A stretch of 64,000 bases of DNA from Carallia brachiata (GCA_021464245.1 JADCRB010000021.1:1-64000), one strand, 5' to 3'; numbered from the stretch's first letter, positions 48,601-61,634 are shown. Numbers and translations: made by a program. The notes: generated by a model from the sequence alone, not told the origin.

Positions 48601-48684
48601 TATATTGGCATGGCCAATTCGATTCCGAGGAGACAGCACAAGAAAAAGACGGCCGCCGCTAAATCAAAAAACACAATAAACTAA
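45626..48684 (+). CDS. HR-like lesion-inducing (DoxX-like) membrane protein, copy 2
   Basis: Intact paralogue of the gene at 38709-41190. Exons are 45626-45693, 47462-47576, 47678-47767, 47847-47945 and 48571-48684, all GT/AG, giving 161 residues. It opens MAFLSFVGRVLFASLFILSA (a first membrane helix). FNEFGIDGGPAAKSLAP follows, then LKG-type helix 2 as MKGVGGLLFIFGSSLGAYLL, the conserved ILYDFYNYDPSKREF loop, and a last helix LALFGALLFYIGM. It ends in a lysine-rich tail with RRQHKKK, a possible ER-retention/retrieval type C-terminus, though the lysines are not at the canonical -3/-4. Members induce or accompany hypersensitive-type lesions when overexpressed; the molecular activity is unknown. 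Intron 1 is long (1.77 kb). The head-to-head arrangement with copy 1, 4.4 kb apart, points to an inverted local duplication. Confidence 0.93.
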
Positions 48685-50124
48685 TAAAAGTCGTTCAGGT
48701 TGTCGGGGGTTTTTGGCCAATGTCCTCATTTGCTGGATTTCGTTGGATATTTTCTTTTGTACTCTTGGTTGTATTGGGTTTTCCAGTTTTTGCATGGTAA
48801 TTAGGGACCAAAAGAGGAAAGTAAAAGGTGTTTTAGCTTCTCACACCTTGAGGTGATGAACGTCGTTTTGCTTCCCTACGTGTTCTTATATCAATATTTT
48901 TTGTCAAAAGTTGATGTGTAGTTTAGGTCTAGTCAGACTATGATGAGCAGGTCAACTGGACCCAAATGACAAGAAGTTACAAGAAAGCTGCATAAAAATA
49001 CAAAGTTTAAGTTCTCAGCCTTGAGGGTAGAGCAGGACCCCTGATTTGGCTAAGAGGGATCAACTTATCATCGATGGACCAAAAACAGATGATAAAATTG
49101 CCATAAAAAGGATGAGGATTTATTACTAAATAGAGCTGAAGTGAAGAGAGAAAACGTCAGGGATGAAAATTTTCTAAGAAATCTCTGAGAGTGTCAACCA
49201 TCATGGAGGCTTTCCCAGGGATCTAGCGAAGTCCAGGGAAAGGCGACAGTTGCCTGCAGCCCTGCTGGTCCTTCGAATTTAGATATTAGATGAATCAATT
49301 GAATCTAAAAACAATTGAGTGGGTTGTTTTATTTGAAAATTTGTTGAAAATTTTCCTAAAATAAGGGACGAGGGGAATTTTGTACTTGCAATAATTTTTG
49401 GAGCGACACGTAGTTTTATTATTATATAACTCTGGGATTCCTTGACAAGCGACAAGCTGAAAAGCATTAGCCATGAATCAATGACCGGCGAAAACTTCTT
49501 GGCCTAGGTAGCTTTTTCATGGATTTAATGGGTTCTGGTTTTGTTGGCATTCGGGCATTGTGATTTTCAGACGGTTAGGTTAATTGCCTTCATTAATCCT
49601 GTGTCCTATCAGGATCAGTGGATTAAATTTAGCAGTAGTTATCTGTTGCAAAATTTGCTTGATTAATGCGCAACTTTTGTGGGAGTCGTATTGTCTAGTT
49701 CCAGTATGATTTCTATCAATCATAGTGCTCTTATGGTCGCTAATTGTGTCAGCCTATTACCATGTGTTGTCATCGGATTATGGATTCCGGTTGCAACGTT
49801 TGATAGCACTTCTCCCTTCCCATTCTGGGTTTCTCCATAATGTTGGTCCATGGTTGCCTCACATGGTGTGCATTTTTATATTTCTGAAAAAAAAATAGCA
49901 ATCTGATAATGTGGTGGATGTGGCATCGCATCTGGGCTATATCTCTACTCGATCAAAATTAATACTTAAATACTTGTCCTTTTCTGAAGGCGGCTTAACG
50001 TTGACTTTCTTTTTTTCTTTTGGTTTTCTCTTTGTCACTCCAAATCTGTCATCTACAAATTGCACAAGTGAGACTTTTTCCTGCACTTGATACCACTTTT
50101 GGCCATCCTAGACATTAAAGAATC
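48685..50124. other. Intergenic before the dioxygenase gene
   Basis: The first ~250 bases are probable 3' UTR of HR-like copy 2, and the last ~200 bases probable promoter and leader of the dioxygenase. No frame between them is supported. Confidence 0.45.
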
Positions 50125-51468
50125 ATGGTCTACACGGTGGATCCTGGTTACGATCGGGCAACCGAGCTGAAGGCTTTTGATGACACAAAAGCTGGTGTTA
50201 AAGGACTTGCTGATGCGGGAATCACCAAAGTCCCTCCCTTTTTCCCTCAGCCAACCAGTGAGCTTGATAAAAATTCAGTTCCTGCTGATGATCCCAACTT
50301 TGTTTTTCCGATCGTAGACCTTGAAGGCGTTGACAAAGATCCAGCTCAACGCAAAGAGATTGTCGAAAAGGTTCGAATTGCATCAGAGACTTGGGGGTTC
50401 TTTGAAGTGGTCAATCATGGGATTCCTGTGAGTATCCTGGAGGGTATGGAAGATGGGGTGCGCAGGTTCTTTGACCAAGATATTGAGGTGAAAAGGGAAT
50501 TCTATTCTCGGCATTTCCAGAGAAAGGTTGTTTATAATAGCAACTTTGATCTGTACGCTGCACCTGCAGCTAATTGGAGGGATACCATTTATTTCCACAT
50601 GGCTCCCAATCCTCCCCAGCCAGAAGAGTTTCCAGCTGCCTGCAAGTTTGTTATTTGCTGTTGACATTACATGCCTATTCTAATATTCCTATAGTCATGG
50701 CACAAAACATATTCAAAATTTGCGAGTTCATGTCACGATTATCCAGAACACCAATTTCTTATTGACTAGGGATACCTTGTAACATAACATTGGCTGCAGG
50801 GATATTGTAATGGAGTACTCCCAGGAAGTGATCAAATTGGGAAAATCGTTACTGGAACTTCTGGCGGAGGCTCTTGGTCTGGACTCAAACCATCTCAAAG
50901 ACATTGGCTGCGCTGACGGATTCTTTCTTCTGGCTCATTATTATCCGGCATGCCCCCAGCCGGATTTGACCCTGGGAACGAGCAAGCACGCAGACAGTAG
51001 CTTCCTCACAGTGCTTCTTCAAGACCATATTGGTGGCCTCCAAGTCCTACATCAGAATCACTGGGTTGATGTGCCCCCCACTCCAGGAGCTCTAGTAGTC
51101 AACGTAGGAGATCTCCTACAGGTATTATTCACATTCATCTTCAATGAGTTTCCATATAAAAAAATTTTGCCTACCTATGTTATGGCTCTAAGCTTGTATT
51201 TGCTCCTGATATTCAGCTGATATCAAACGACAAGTTCATAAGCGTGGAGCATAGGGTGCTAGCAAACCACGTAGGGCCAAGAATATCGGTCGCAGGATTT
51301 TTCAGCACAGGCGTGATGCCAAATTCAAAAATTTACGGACCCATCAAGGAGCTGCTATCAGAAGACAATCCTGCAAAGTACAGGGAAACCACAGTGAGGG
51401 ACTTCGCCTCCTACTACGTTCAAAAAGGCCTTGACGGCACTTCTGCTCTTCTGCATTTCAAGCTCTAA
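50125..51468 (+). CDS. 2-oxoglutarate/Fe(II) dioxygenase, ACC-oxidase-homologue group
   Basis: Cytosolic 2-oxoglutarate-dependent dioxygenase of the '1-aminocyclopropane-1-carboxylate oxidase homolog' (2A6/E8-like) clade, acting in specialised metabolism rather than ethylene synthesis; the substrate cannot be told from sequence. Exons 50125-50645, 50800-51121 and 51217-51468 (GT/AG, phases continuous) give 364 residues, the usual family length. The N-terminal DIOX_N domain includes FPIVDLEGV and [12 protein letters not shown]. The catalytic facial triad is visible: His237 and Asp239 in SKHADSSF, and His293 in SVEHRV. The 2-oxoglutarate-binding Arg303-x-Ser305 is in [19 protein letters not shown] and [11 protein letters not shown] are clade signatures. 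All key residues are present. A broken relative lies 570 bases downstream in the same orientation. Confidence 0.94.
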
Positions 51469-52039
51469 AAGCTACATATATACTAAGTATTAGCGTTTCA
51501 CGATATAATGTTTGGTAAAGGAATTTGTGACACTTCTCTTTGCTTTGTTGATCATCAAGAATGATTGTAATAGTTGTTCTTAGGAGTTTGTCCATGGCAA
51601 TCTAGGCATTATCTTTAAACATTTATCAAACTAATAACATAAATAAATTGCCTTTCATCAGACCAAATAGATGATCTATGTAGATGTCGTTTGTCTACTT
51701 ATTGGTTGTAATGACGGAAGAGGAATAACGTGAATAATTCTTCACTTCTATTCCCGATTTTCTACAATATCATTTTTTCATTGTTAATTGATTCGAATTG
51801 AGACTATAATTCAAGACTTTCGAGACGTTTCGAATTCACAACCTATCGTTTTAATATACAATGTTACTCAAAGCGCTTTTTCTTGGTTTCTTTTTTTCCA
51901 TTTTCTTAACCACAGGAGGCAAAAGAAATAAACTAATGTCACTGAAAAATTATCCCAACTAACGGCCAAAAAAACTGGCTCGAGACCTCTGCCGCGTATG
52001 ACCGCCATCAAGAATTGATCTGAGTTCACAACCTATCAA

Positions 52040-53530
52040 TTGCCTGGTAGATTCCGGCATCACCCAAGCCCACCAATTTTCGTTCGGCTACCCGGGGATC
52101 CCCCTCCCGACGTCAAGAATCCAAGCCACCGACCTGGCAGCTAAATTATGGTACCCGTTGTTGGCCTCGAAAACATCGAGGGCAGGTGTTATTGAGGTTG
52201 TTACCGGAGTGCGGCGGGCCGCGGAGGAGGTGGGTTCTTTCAAGTGGTGAATCATGGGGTGAGAGAGAGAGACGACAATAAGTTAGTCATTCTCAGGCGA
52301 TGCGGCGGTGCGTTCCACGACCAGCCGGTGGATAGCAAGGGACTTTTAGGGGTTTGTCAGGATTCCGTTGGTCATTATCAGTCAACACTCTCCTTGGCAC
52401 AATAAGTTAGAATATTCTGTTAGGATTTTTTTTTTTTTTTAATTTTGTATTTCAGATCTTCTTTACTCTCGAGAGTTGCTTTCCAAATCTATTTATAGAG
52501 TTATTTTGAACAACTATTTTAGTAATAATTAGATACTAAGTAGTGGGTATGTTTTTAAATTTTATATTTATAATTATAATTTGGCAGTAAAATTATATTT
52601 TTTTATCTTTTATTTAATTATTTTTATTTGAGTAGACATTTTATTGTCATTGTCATTGGAATTATATTTATAATAACAATAAATTTTATAATTTTAATTA
52701 CTTATATAAATATTATAAAATTAAAGGTGTTATTCATAAAAAAATTGGCTCGTCAACTTCAATTTATTAAATAAGTTTTTTATATTAAGAGACTTATTAA
52801 ATTATAAATTATATAATGTATTTTCTATATTTTCGTACGGCTTATGAAATGTAGGTCTAAATTCTAATAGAGGAAGTGTAATTCGAGAGCTAGTAAATAA
52901 GTTTCAACAAATCGGCTCATTAGGTGTGAAACGATACAAGCACCAATGTCTGGGCCGTTCGGTGCAGTATGTGAGGGATCATGGCCTGTCGGAGTTACAC
53001 TATACTGATGGGAGAGATAGTCTGCTTTAAGTTATGGGCCCTGAGCCACCTGATCCACTGGAGTTGCCTCTGATCTGTGGACAAAGACTTGAACAGGAAG
53101 GGCAATCATGTGAGTAATTTGGACTTGTGAGGGTCCAAGTATGCCAATTGGAGAGATGCTTTTGTTTTACGTTATGGGCCCTGAGCCATTTGATTCACTG
53201 GAGTCGCCCCTTGTTTGCATATTAGACTACTATTAAGATTAAAAAAAAAAAACCATTTACTGTTCCTTTTGATGTGTGTTTTTATTTGTAATTTGTGGGC
53301 GGGAGTCTTACGAGAATATAGAGAACTATTTTTTATGTAATTTACAGTTTAATGAATCTTTTAATGGACAAAAAAGAAGAGATATAATAGATAGAGTACT
53401 CTAACCAAACCAAGTTCACAAGCTGAGGGCAACTTTGTTTGAATTGCTGTCTGAAGCACTTTGGCTGAACTGAAGCCTGACGACCTCTAATAAGAGATGC
53501 ATTATGCAAAGGGGCATGATATTTGGAAGA
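52040..53530 (+). pseudogene. Decayed tandem copy of the 2OG dioxygenase
   Basis: Pieces of the same family appear in order but in shifting frames with stops. There is an N-terminal piece with VPVVGLENIEGR, GFFQVVNHGV and AFHDQPVDSKG (52145-52345), then about 500 bases of AT-rich insertion. Two partly duplicated copies of the end of exon 1 follow, around 52980-53080 (VMGPEPPDPLELPLIC) and 53085-53215 (VSNLDL, KYANWRDAFVL, VMGPEPFD). Last is a start of exon 2 near 53405-53525 (KLRATLFELLSEALWL, LKPDDL, EMHYAKGHD). No Fe-binding region survives. It is a relic of a tandem duplication and is not expected to make protein. Confidence 0.75.
53027..53215 (+). repeat. Imperfect 140-bp direct repeat inside the dioxygenase relic
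   Basis: GTTATGGGCCCTGAGCCA occurs at 53031 and 53171 with similar flanks (GGAGAGAT before; ACTGGAGT after). Both derive from the same exon-1 end, so the relic is itself composed of two copies. Confidence 0.8.
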
Positions 53531-54235
53531 AAAAAAGTTGATATTCTAGTGAATTTGTCTCGATTTTTGTTTCAGGTAAAACTATAATTAATATTTTTGA
53601 AATCAAAATTGATATTTTTAAAATGTAAAAATAATAAGTGTTTCAAAAATATCAATTTTCGTTTTAAAAATATCAATTGTTGTTTTAACTGGAACAAAAT
53701 TTAAGACAAATTTACTCGAGACATTTATGCTTATTGTATTTAGAGTCACCGTGACCCCACTTTTCTTATCCGGGCCGGATTTGTTAACCATACCTTCTAG
53801 ATTCCATCACCATATCTTTAGAGCTTTTCAACCTGTCTTTCCACAAAAGAAGAATTGCCAAAAAGAAGAAAGAGCATCAAGGAGAATTCCTTGGCCAAAA
53901 AAAATAATTGCCAAGTGAGAGTAATGGAAAGAGCATCGAGGATAAAAATACCAAATAGCTATGCTATTTTGTCCTTTTAGCAAAAAGCCAATGGCTATGC
54001 TAAGTAAAGCGAGAATTGAATAAAGTTATAAAAGTTTTAACATCTAATAGTTAATAATTTAAATTTTTATCTTCAAGACTTGCGTTCAAATTTTGAGAAA
54101 AATAATGTGAAATTTATAAAAATAAAAAAAATTACTCTTATTATATAACTCAGTTATGCAAGCCAACGTGGTCGCTTTTCTATCACTTCCTGCCTCAGGT
54201 GCCTTCAAAAGTTTTTTGCTTTACTGTTGAGCCTT

Positions 54236-54343
54236 AATGCTTTCTGATCTCATATGGTCAATTGTTGGTGCCACTTCTAGGTTTTTTATAATGCTTTCTG
54301 ATCTCATATGGTCAATTATTGGTGCCACTTCTAGATGTTTTAT
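54236..54343. repeat. 54-bp tandem duplication
   Basis: AATGCTTTCTGATCTCATAT starts at 54236 and again at 54290. The copies differ at only a few sites, and a (TTTTA)n run follows. Confidence 0.85.
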
Positions 54344-54516
54344 TTTATTTTATTTTATTCTTAATTTCTGTCCCTAGAAATGCATTTGCCTTCGGACGAA
54401 CTATGGGGTAAAGTAAAAAGTCAATCCCCAGACAAGTAGCTATGTATAATTATGATCCAGACTCCAAAAAAAAAAAAAAAAACATGTTACAGGAGCTTCA
54501 GATAATAAAATATAAG

Positions 54517-54675
54517 TAATATATATCACAAAATAATTTAAATATCTTGAATTTTTAATTATAAAAAAATTATCAATATTTTTCTTTTAATTTAAAGATA
54601 CTAAAAAAATAGATAATTTTTTTCATAATTATAATTTAAAATATTTTAACATGATTTTCATAATATATATCATTA
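54517..54675. mobile_element. Palindromic MITE, copy 2
   Basis: Its ends, TAATATATATCAC on the left and, reverse-complemented, TAATGATATATATTA on the right, and its inner arms (TTTTTAATTATAAAAAAATT) match the element at 16581-16758 in size, ends and symmetry, so the two are probably one family. Confidence 0.6.
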
Positions 54676-54721
54676 GCCATAAAACACTTAGATTTCAATG
54701 ATTAGAGACTATCGAATCCTC

Positions 54722-54905
54722 GTGGTAGTGGTTAGAAGTTGTCTGTTGTCTGTTGTCGGGTTATAAATTTAAGTTCGAATCTCTATTAAGGTATTAGGTA
54801 TAATTCAACTTATGTTCACAAAATTTATTACTCTGATAAATGTAGTTTATCTTAATGAAATATTGGGTACCACCTCTACTTCTCTCTCTCTTTTTTTTTT
54901 TGCAT
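54722..54905 (+). mobile_element. tRNA-derived SINE-like unit
   Basis: GTGGTAGTGGTTAGAAG (near 54722) resembles an A-box and AGTTCGAATCTC (54772-54783) a B-box. The unit ends in a CT/T-rich tail near 54880-54902. Ends and duplication were not established. Confidence 0.45.
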
Positions 54906-55021
54906 AAGAAAAAAAAAAAAGAAACCGTCTAAATTGACAATAATTTCACTTCACATGTATCTCCAAAATTATTTGTCGACCAAATACAACCAAGTATGTT
55001 ACGCATCAAACAAAAAATCCC

Positions 55022-55415
55022 CAGCCAATGGCAGATCCAGAAATTAGTTTGAGCGGGGCAAAATTTATACGCTTAAAGATTATATGTATGTGCGTGTATG
55101 TCTATATTTACTTATATATAATACTGTAATATTATTTACGAAGAGTAAAATAATTACTCTAATTTATGTACTTAAAACTTTCATTAAAATCAAAATATTC
55201 ATTTTTTGCTAATTAAACTTTTTGTTACCTTCACAATAAGTATCATACTTTGTCTAAGATAAAGAATTTTACTATTCTTTGAAGGTTTGTGGGGCAACAA
55301 AAATTTTCAGTGAGGACATAACTGAAAATTTTAAATACTTGACATATAAAATTTTGATCACAGTGGGGCAGTTGCCCCCACAAGTCATTACATGCATCTG
55401 CCCTGTAGCGAATGC
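55022..55415. mobile_element. MITE-like element with GGCAGAT ends
   Basis: AATGGCAGATCC near the left end is matched, reverse-complemented, by CAGGGCAGATGC at the right. GCGGGGCAAAATTT on the left and GGGGCAGTTGCCCCC on the right are subterminal. Part of the right-end pattern recurs at 26738-26790. No protein is encoded. Confidence 0.45.
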
Positions 55416-56524
55416 CAAACTCATTGAGGGATGAAGAATATTTATGGACCAGATAGAAAACGTGGCCAAGCAACAGTGTCAGTTTTGGTCCGGCTATGAA
55501 TCCTAATTTATACGTGGAAGATCCAAGAGGACTTGATTTATGTCAAAAATTTATCGTAAGAAACATTATCTTATTGGGCTATTCCATTTTCTTTTTAAAA
55601 AAAATTCTTTTCATGTTAAAAATTCCAAGTTGTGTTTCACAAACAGTGCTCAATGGCTATACTAACAGGCAGATGTTGACAACTGGGTGGATTGGAGGAA
55701 TGTTTGGGGGCTCGCCAAACAACCTTAAGTTCCACTTTGGCCTCAACCAAATCATGGATGTGAGAATTTTAAAAGGACTTGGACTAATAGGTGATTATAT
55801 ATTTATATAGTACCGCCACATAAAAACACAAGGCTGAATTAAAAGTTACAAAGCAAGAAATATTGCGTGGCTCAAAATCCAGCCTGTTTGTAGTTGGAGA
55901 CATGGTCAGCCTCCACAGAATCTTTCTTGCCATATCCATAATATCCATCCCAATGCAAAAGTTTTTCTGTTATAACGAACGGTCTGATGCATTGTGCCTT
56001 TTTGTTGTGGACAGCTTTTTCAGCATCATCTCTACTCACTATGCTTTGGCTAGCGGCCGCCGGTTAGAATTGTGGTTGCCACTGTTGTGTCCTACCTATA
56101 AAAATTAAATAAATAAATAACAAAAGAAAGCGGATAAAATTAAGAAGGGAGCAAAACTCTAGTTCAAGGGGACAATGGATTAAAATAAGATAACTACCTT
56201 TTTTTTTTTTTTTTTTTTTTTATAAGTGCCCACCATCAATTATGTGTATATCCGCCATGGCTGTATCTTGCAGAAGATAAAAACTGTGGTTGTACATTAT
56301 CATAGTCGAGAATTGAGAAACTTCTGTCATTGTTATTGCCTTTCGCCTTTCCCACTGACACCAATTCTTTAACACAATGTACTTTAAAGTTGATGTCAAA
56401 AAAGAAAAAAAAAGGGTACTTTAAAGTTCAATTCCTTTAACTCTTTTTGTGGTCTGTCATAACTCAAAAGCCCTTTCAAGTGGAAGGAACCATTTCTTAC
56501 CAGGCAATTTGGGCGAAATTAGTG

Positions 56525-56945
56525 TATTAAAATTAGACTGAATTGATCAGTTTGATCGGTTTAACTAGTGACTGACTAAAATGTTGGGTCGGTTCATAGT
56601 AATTTTTGCTCTTTATTCAGACCGGTCAAAACCGATTAAGAACCGATCAAAACTGATAAAAATCGGTGAAAAATAGGACCGATTCAACAACCGATTCAAA
56701 TCAAATAAAAGTGTTCATAAATTATAATTTGATCTCAAAGTTTATTTGAATCATAATTTAATTTTAAATTTAATTAAAACTTTAATTTAGTCCTAAATTT
56801 ATCAAACTTTCAATTTAATTTTTAAAAATAAAAAAAAATATAATAGCTATATAAGTATTATTTTTATAAATATTATATATATATATAATATTAAAATAAT
56901 GATTTAAATATCGGTTTGACCGATTGAATTTTCACCCACTAATAT
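56525..56945. mobile_element. AACCGG-terminal MITE-like element, copy 2
   Basis: Dense ACCGATT/AACCGAT words on the left and ATCGGTTTGACCGATTGAA on the right flank an AT-rich core, the same layout as 28090-28797 but inverted and more diverged. Confidence 0.4.
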
Positions 56946-59820
56946 TTTTTAATTAATGATTGATCCGTTTAGAACAACTTTAGACGAAATAAAATCGTTT
57001 TGTGATGAAACGAAAAAAAATCTTTTTGCGGGCCTTTTTTTGTTAAGCGCGACAAAGACATTCCACGGTGCCGCACCGAAATTGCGGGTTCGAATATTTG
57101 TGATTCGTGATAGGACGAAACGTATTGTAGACGTGGCACTAAAATATAGATTGCTTCTCGAGTCTTGTTATCTTCCCCTACCAGGTCGCAATCTTTTCTA
57201 ATTGTGAGGTGTCAATTTTTTTCATTTCTTGACCAATAAAAAAAAGTTATTAGAAAAAAGCCTCATAACTAAAAACTAGTAATTATAAGCTGATCTATTA
57301 ATTGATTTCTTTTATGAATTTAAAATTATTAAATATAAAATTTAATATAATTTATAACATTTATAAGTTTTTTTTCATTTATTAATTTGAGATTAAGATG
57401 GATGGTTATGAAGTTCCAATGTGTTTTTACGATAACGTCGACTCAAGCCTGTCCAATAGATATTTTCACCTATTTATCAGGTTGTTCCGTTCCCGTGGTC
57501 CGTCCATCACTTTAGAATTATGGCCACTTGTCCTTTTTTGTCATATTCTTTTTCCCCCATCACTTCATCTTCGTGTCATCACAAAAGTGGTTCAGTCCTC
57601 GTCTGTTCTACCAACTTTCTTTCACGACCGCCCGCTAAATAGGCCCATCTTGTCCTCATTTTGTGGGAAATTTTTATTTTTATTGTTTTTTTAAATAAAT
57701 ATAACTTATTTAAAATTTTATCTTATATAATAAATAAAATTTATTTAAATAAAAAAATAAAAAATAATATTTAAATAGTATTAGATTATGATTTAATTTT
57801 ACTTAAAAAAAATAAAATTAACAAGTATATTTTTTAATGATATTAAGGAGGAACTATTATGCAGTCATACAGTTTACGATACGTAAAAAAATATAATTAA
57901 TTTAATAGTAATTATTTTTTTAAAATTTAATATATTTTTTAAAATTTAATAATTTAAATCTCTATATATTAATTTTATATTTTTTTTATTATGTATCTAC
58001 CTAATTTTTCTCATCTTATAATCGCAGTTTTAACTGATTTTGTCCATTCACGCGTCACCGACCCTCTGTTTGTTTCGTGCGTTAGAAAAGAAAATGAAAG
58101 AAAGCATGCTTACCGAGACAATTTCCAGCGTATGGTTTGCAAAAGAAAATCATGAGAAAAAAAAAAATATGAGAAATGTCACACCATTAAAAAATCCGTA
58201 CATAATTTTAGCAAAAAAGTACAATAAAAACCAAATTAAAACAAATAAAATGATATGCATTAAAAATTATTAAAGTAACACAAATATATCTTTCACATTA
58301 ATTTATAAAGATATTTTTCAGTAATTTTATTCATATATTTTCTTTCTCACACTTTTTTATATAAATTAAATAAAAAATTATATTTTATTATATTTTTTCA
58401 TAATTTTTTTTTAAATTATTTTTTTATTACTTTTTTTTTTATTTTATTCTTTCATCAAAACAAACAAAGTAAAGTAGTCTGTTGTCCTCAAACGCCAACA
58501 TCCTAATAATTGCAGACCAACGAGTTGTTTGACAGAGAATGGTCCTGTGCAGTGCACTGGCAAAACGGTGACCCCAGTATCTCAGCTGCATTCCCCCAAC
58601 TTATTTTTTTTTTAACTAATTATCTCTAGAAAATCTGTTTTTGCTCTCATTAATTCTGGAACCTTTTTATTGAATTGTTCCCTAAAATTTAGGTTTAAAT
58701 GTTTTTATATATTAAATTTAACTAATTAATTAAAGTATTTTATTTTGATAATATGAGCTCCTGATAAACTTGCCAGCCAATTTTTATTTTATCCAACCAC
58801 AACTTCAAGTCTAATGCAATCCGCCCTTTTATATACATAAAATCTTCCTTCCACTCGCTGCTGCTGGTTTTACACAGATGGCAAATGCCTTCTCAATCAA
58901 TTGTCGTTCTATGGAGGATACTGGCAATTAGCTTGATGACTTTTATTAGATTATATATTGTTGATCTAACAATAATAATATTATCAAATGGTTTATATTT
59001 TTTTTTATCTTTAACAATAATTATATTATTCAGATTGTCATTTTTATATTGAAATTATCATAAAATGAAATAAATGAAACAAGCTGCGCATTGCGCGGAC
59101 TCAGGATTAGTACTACAAGTAAAAGAAAAGTCTAATTTTGGCATTCTTCCTACAATTTAGGTTTAGAAATTTTTATAGACTTAATTAATTTAATTTAATT
59201 TCAGTATTTATTTGGATAATATGAGAGTTTTTGATATTACATAGCTGAAAATTTTTCCTGTATAGAAGTTTCAATGTAATTATAACTATTCGTTGGAGTT
59301 TTTCCAAAATTGCGTGGATTTCATCATGTACTTTGAGGTCAGTCGTATACATATCTCCACTTTTTGACGGCACGTCGTTGCGTTTTACAAAGGAATGATT
59401 ATTTTTTGTTGCTTAAACTTTATTGTTGGAGTATTCCTGTTGAATGTCCTTGATTTTGTCTACTTTGAATTGTATTTCTGTCTTACTAACATTATTTACT
59501 GGCAGAGATGCATTTATCAAATATTGGGTGGATGGCAATATGTTGATGATGGATACGACAACTCAAAAATTTTTCTTTGCAAATACCTAACTCAGGTTAT
59601 CTATCAATACTTATGCATTCTCTGTGCATTTATTAGTATAGATATATCATATGCTTTATTTTGTTTTACTCTCTGTCATAATCTGACTTAATGAAGCACT
59701 TGTGATGCAATGTTTAATCCTCGATCTTATGCATTTTGCTTGAAGAATTCAAACAAGGATTCAATTAATATGTCCAGGCCAAGTTGCTTTCCTTAGCCTT
59801 TTTAAATTTTTTTTTTTCTA

Positions 59821-59945
59821 ATAATGCTATTCCAACAAACCAATTTCTAATAGTCCTTTCGTTCCTCACATTTTATGTCGGAAAATAATGCTATTCCGAC
59901 AAACCAATTTCTACTATATTCCTTTCGTTCCTCACATTTTATGTC
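59821..59945. repeat. 64-bp tandem duplication
   Basis: ATAATGCTATTCC followed by TCCTTTCGTTCCTCACATTT is present at 59821-59879 and 59885-59945 with small differences. Non-coding. Confidence 0.8.
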
Positions 59946-60019
59946 TTCATGAATGCAACTGATATATCATTCTTTGATCTATCATGGACAAAAAAGAGTG
60001 AGAGCCTCGGGTTTGAGGA

Positions 60020-60725
60020 CGAGAAGCACTGTCACCCCAGGATTTTATAATCGGGATCTATATAGGATCAATTTGGGAGTTTAGGATCAGATAGAAAATC
60101 GAATTATAAAATTGTAAGATTCTACTTACAATACATAAGTATATATTTATATGTAAATGAAAATTAAAATTAACTATAAAGTGTTTGCAACTAATAATAT
60201 AACTTTAATTACCTATAATGCATTAATTTAAGATTGTATAAGAATGATTTTTTTTTTCAAATTTTGATTGATGAATATAATGAGTTTTGAACTTTCAATT
60301 AAAATTAAGTTATTTTTTAAATATATTTCATCATATTATAATTTAATGATATTTTATTTTGTATTTTCATATTTGTTAGTAAATACTCTTCCAAGTATAC
60401 TATTATCAAATTTTTTTGATATAATTTTTTAATTATATTTTCTAATTATTAAGTATGGTTGAAATAACAAAATTATAACTAATTTAATTATTTTTATGAG
60501 ACCAAATGATTATCAGTGTCATATTTACCAAATAAATAATTCTTAAAACTACTTTTTCAGAAATAAAAATGTCATACATGTACGATCCTATCCTGATTCC
60601 ACATATGATTCTACAATCCAAATGGCGATTCTACTTGATCTTATCCAAAATGATTTTTTATACAATTCAAATCGTTTAAAGATTGTAGGATATAGATCGT
60701 GCGATTTGCGATTTTAACAACTATG
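60020..60725. mobile_element. MITE-like element with GATC/ATTTTA ends
   Basis: The left part carries ATTTTATAATCGGGATCTATATAGGATC. The right part, reverse-complemented, carries GTTAAAATCGCAAATCG and GATCTATATCC. The interior is AT-rich and non-coding. Boundaries are uncertain. Confidence 0.4.
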
Positions 60726-61634
60726 CTATCACCATGGATATTTTTCGGAACAATTGGAAGTTTTGAACGTTGAAATCTCTTTCCTATGGAAAAAAAAAAA
60801 GAAGTTGAAATCTAGAAAGAAAAAAATTGAATGCCAATTTGGATATTATTTTAATTAGAAAAATATAATAAATTAAGGATACAAAAGACTAAGAAAAATA
60901 TTTGGATAGAAATATTCAATTTAATTTTTCAACAACTATTCCTAACAATATGAGACAGATATAGGTTCCGTTCAGTAATATTAATCTTGAATATTTTATT
61001 TTTCTTTTTTCCACCTTTTGCATCATGAAACTCAGTCCAGAGATGGCCTTTTGTCTTTCGGGATTTTAGGGTTCAACAATCACACCAATACTAAAGATTT
61101 CAGCTTTATTATTTTTTCTCCTGTTCTTGTTCTTGTTCTTGTTTCTTCTTTTTTTTTTCAAATGCGTTATAGCTTTGATCAATCAAAGTCAATATTATTG
61201 GTTTGTCAATTGCATTTCACGCCAATTGCTGCTTTATAAGTAGACCCTTCTAGATAGTGATTTGTCAACGTTTGCCCACCCTTACTGTCGATGCTTCAAA
61301 ATAGCTATAGTGATATGATGTTCTCTTCTCCTTTTTAGTGATCCTTTATTTTCTTTTATTCTGCCGTTGCAAATTTGGGGCACCGAAGTGAACGACTTGC
61401 ACATTTCAGCTTTTCTGACAGGATCATAATTATTTTTGGTCCATTTGAGAACTATAATCAATTCTGATTATTTGTTAATTTCTTGCGCTCAAATTACTCC
61501 AACGTTGTTTTGTGCTTAGTGTTTTTCAAATATGGCATTGGCACCATTGATATATATGCTCGGATCCACCTTTTCCTTTAATTTCCGTTTCGCTTTTTAA
61601 GCTCTCTAGATTGGGTTAGAAGGTTGATGGTGGG

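Larger units (their letters stand above)
53531..61634. other. Eight-kilobase gene-poor stretch
   Basis: AT-rich spacer with a 54-bp tandem duplication (54236), a palindromic MITE (54517), a SINE-like unit (54722), MITE-like units (55022, 56525, 60020) and a 64-bp duplication (59821). A 62-codon minus-strand frame at 55872-56060 has natural-looking composition but no recognised family. No gene is supported. Confidence 0.45.
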
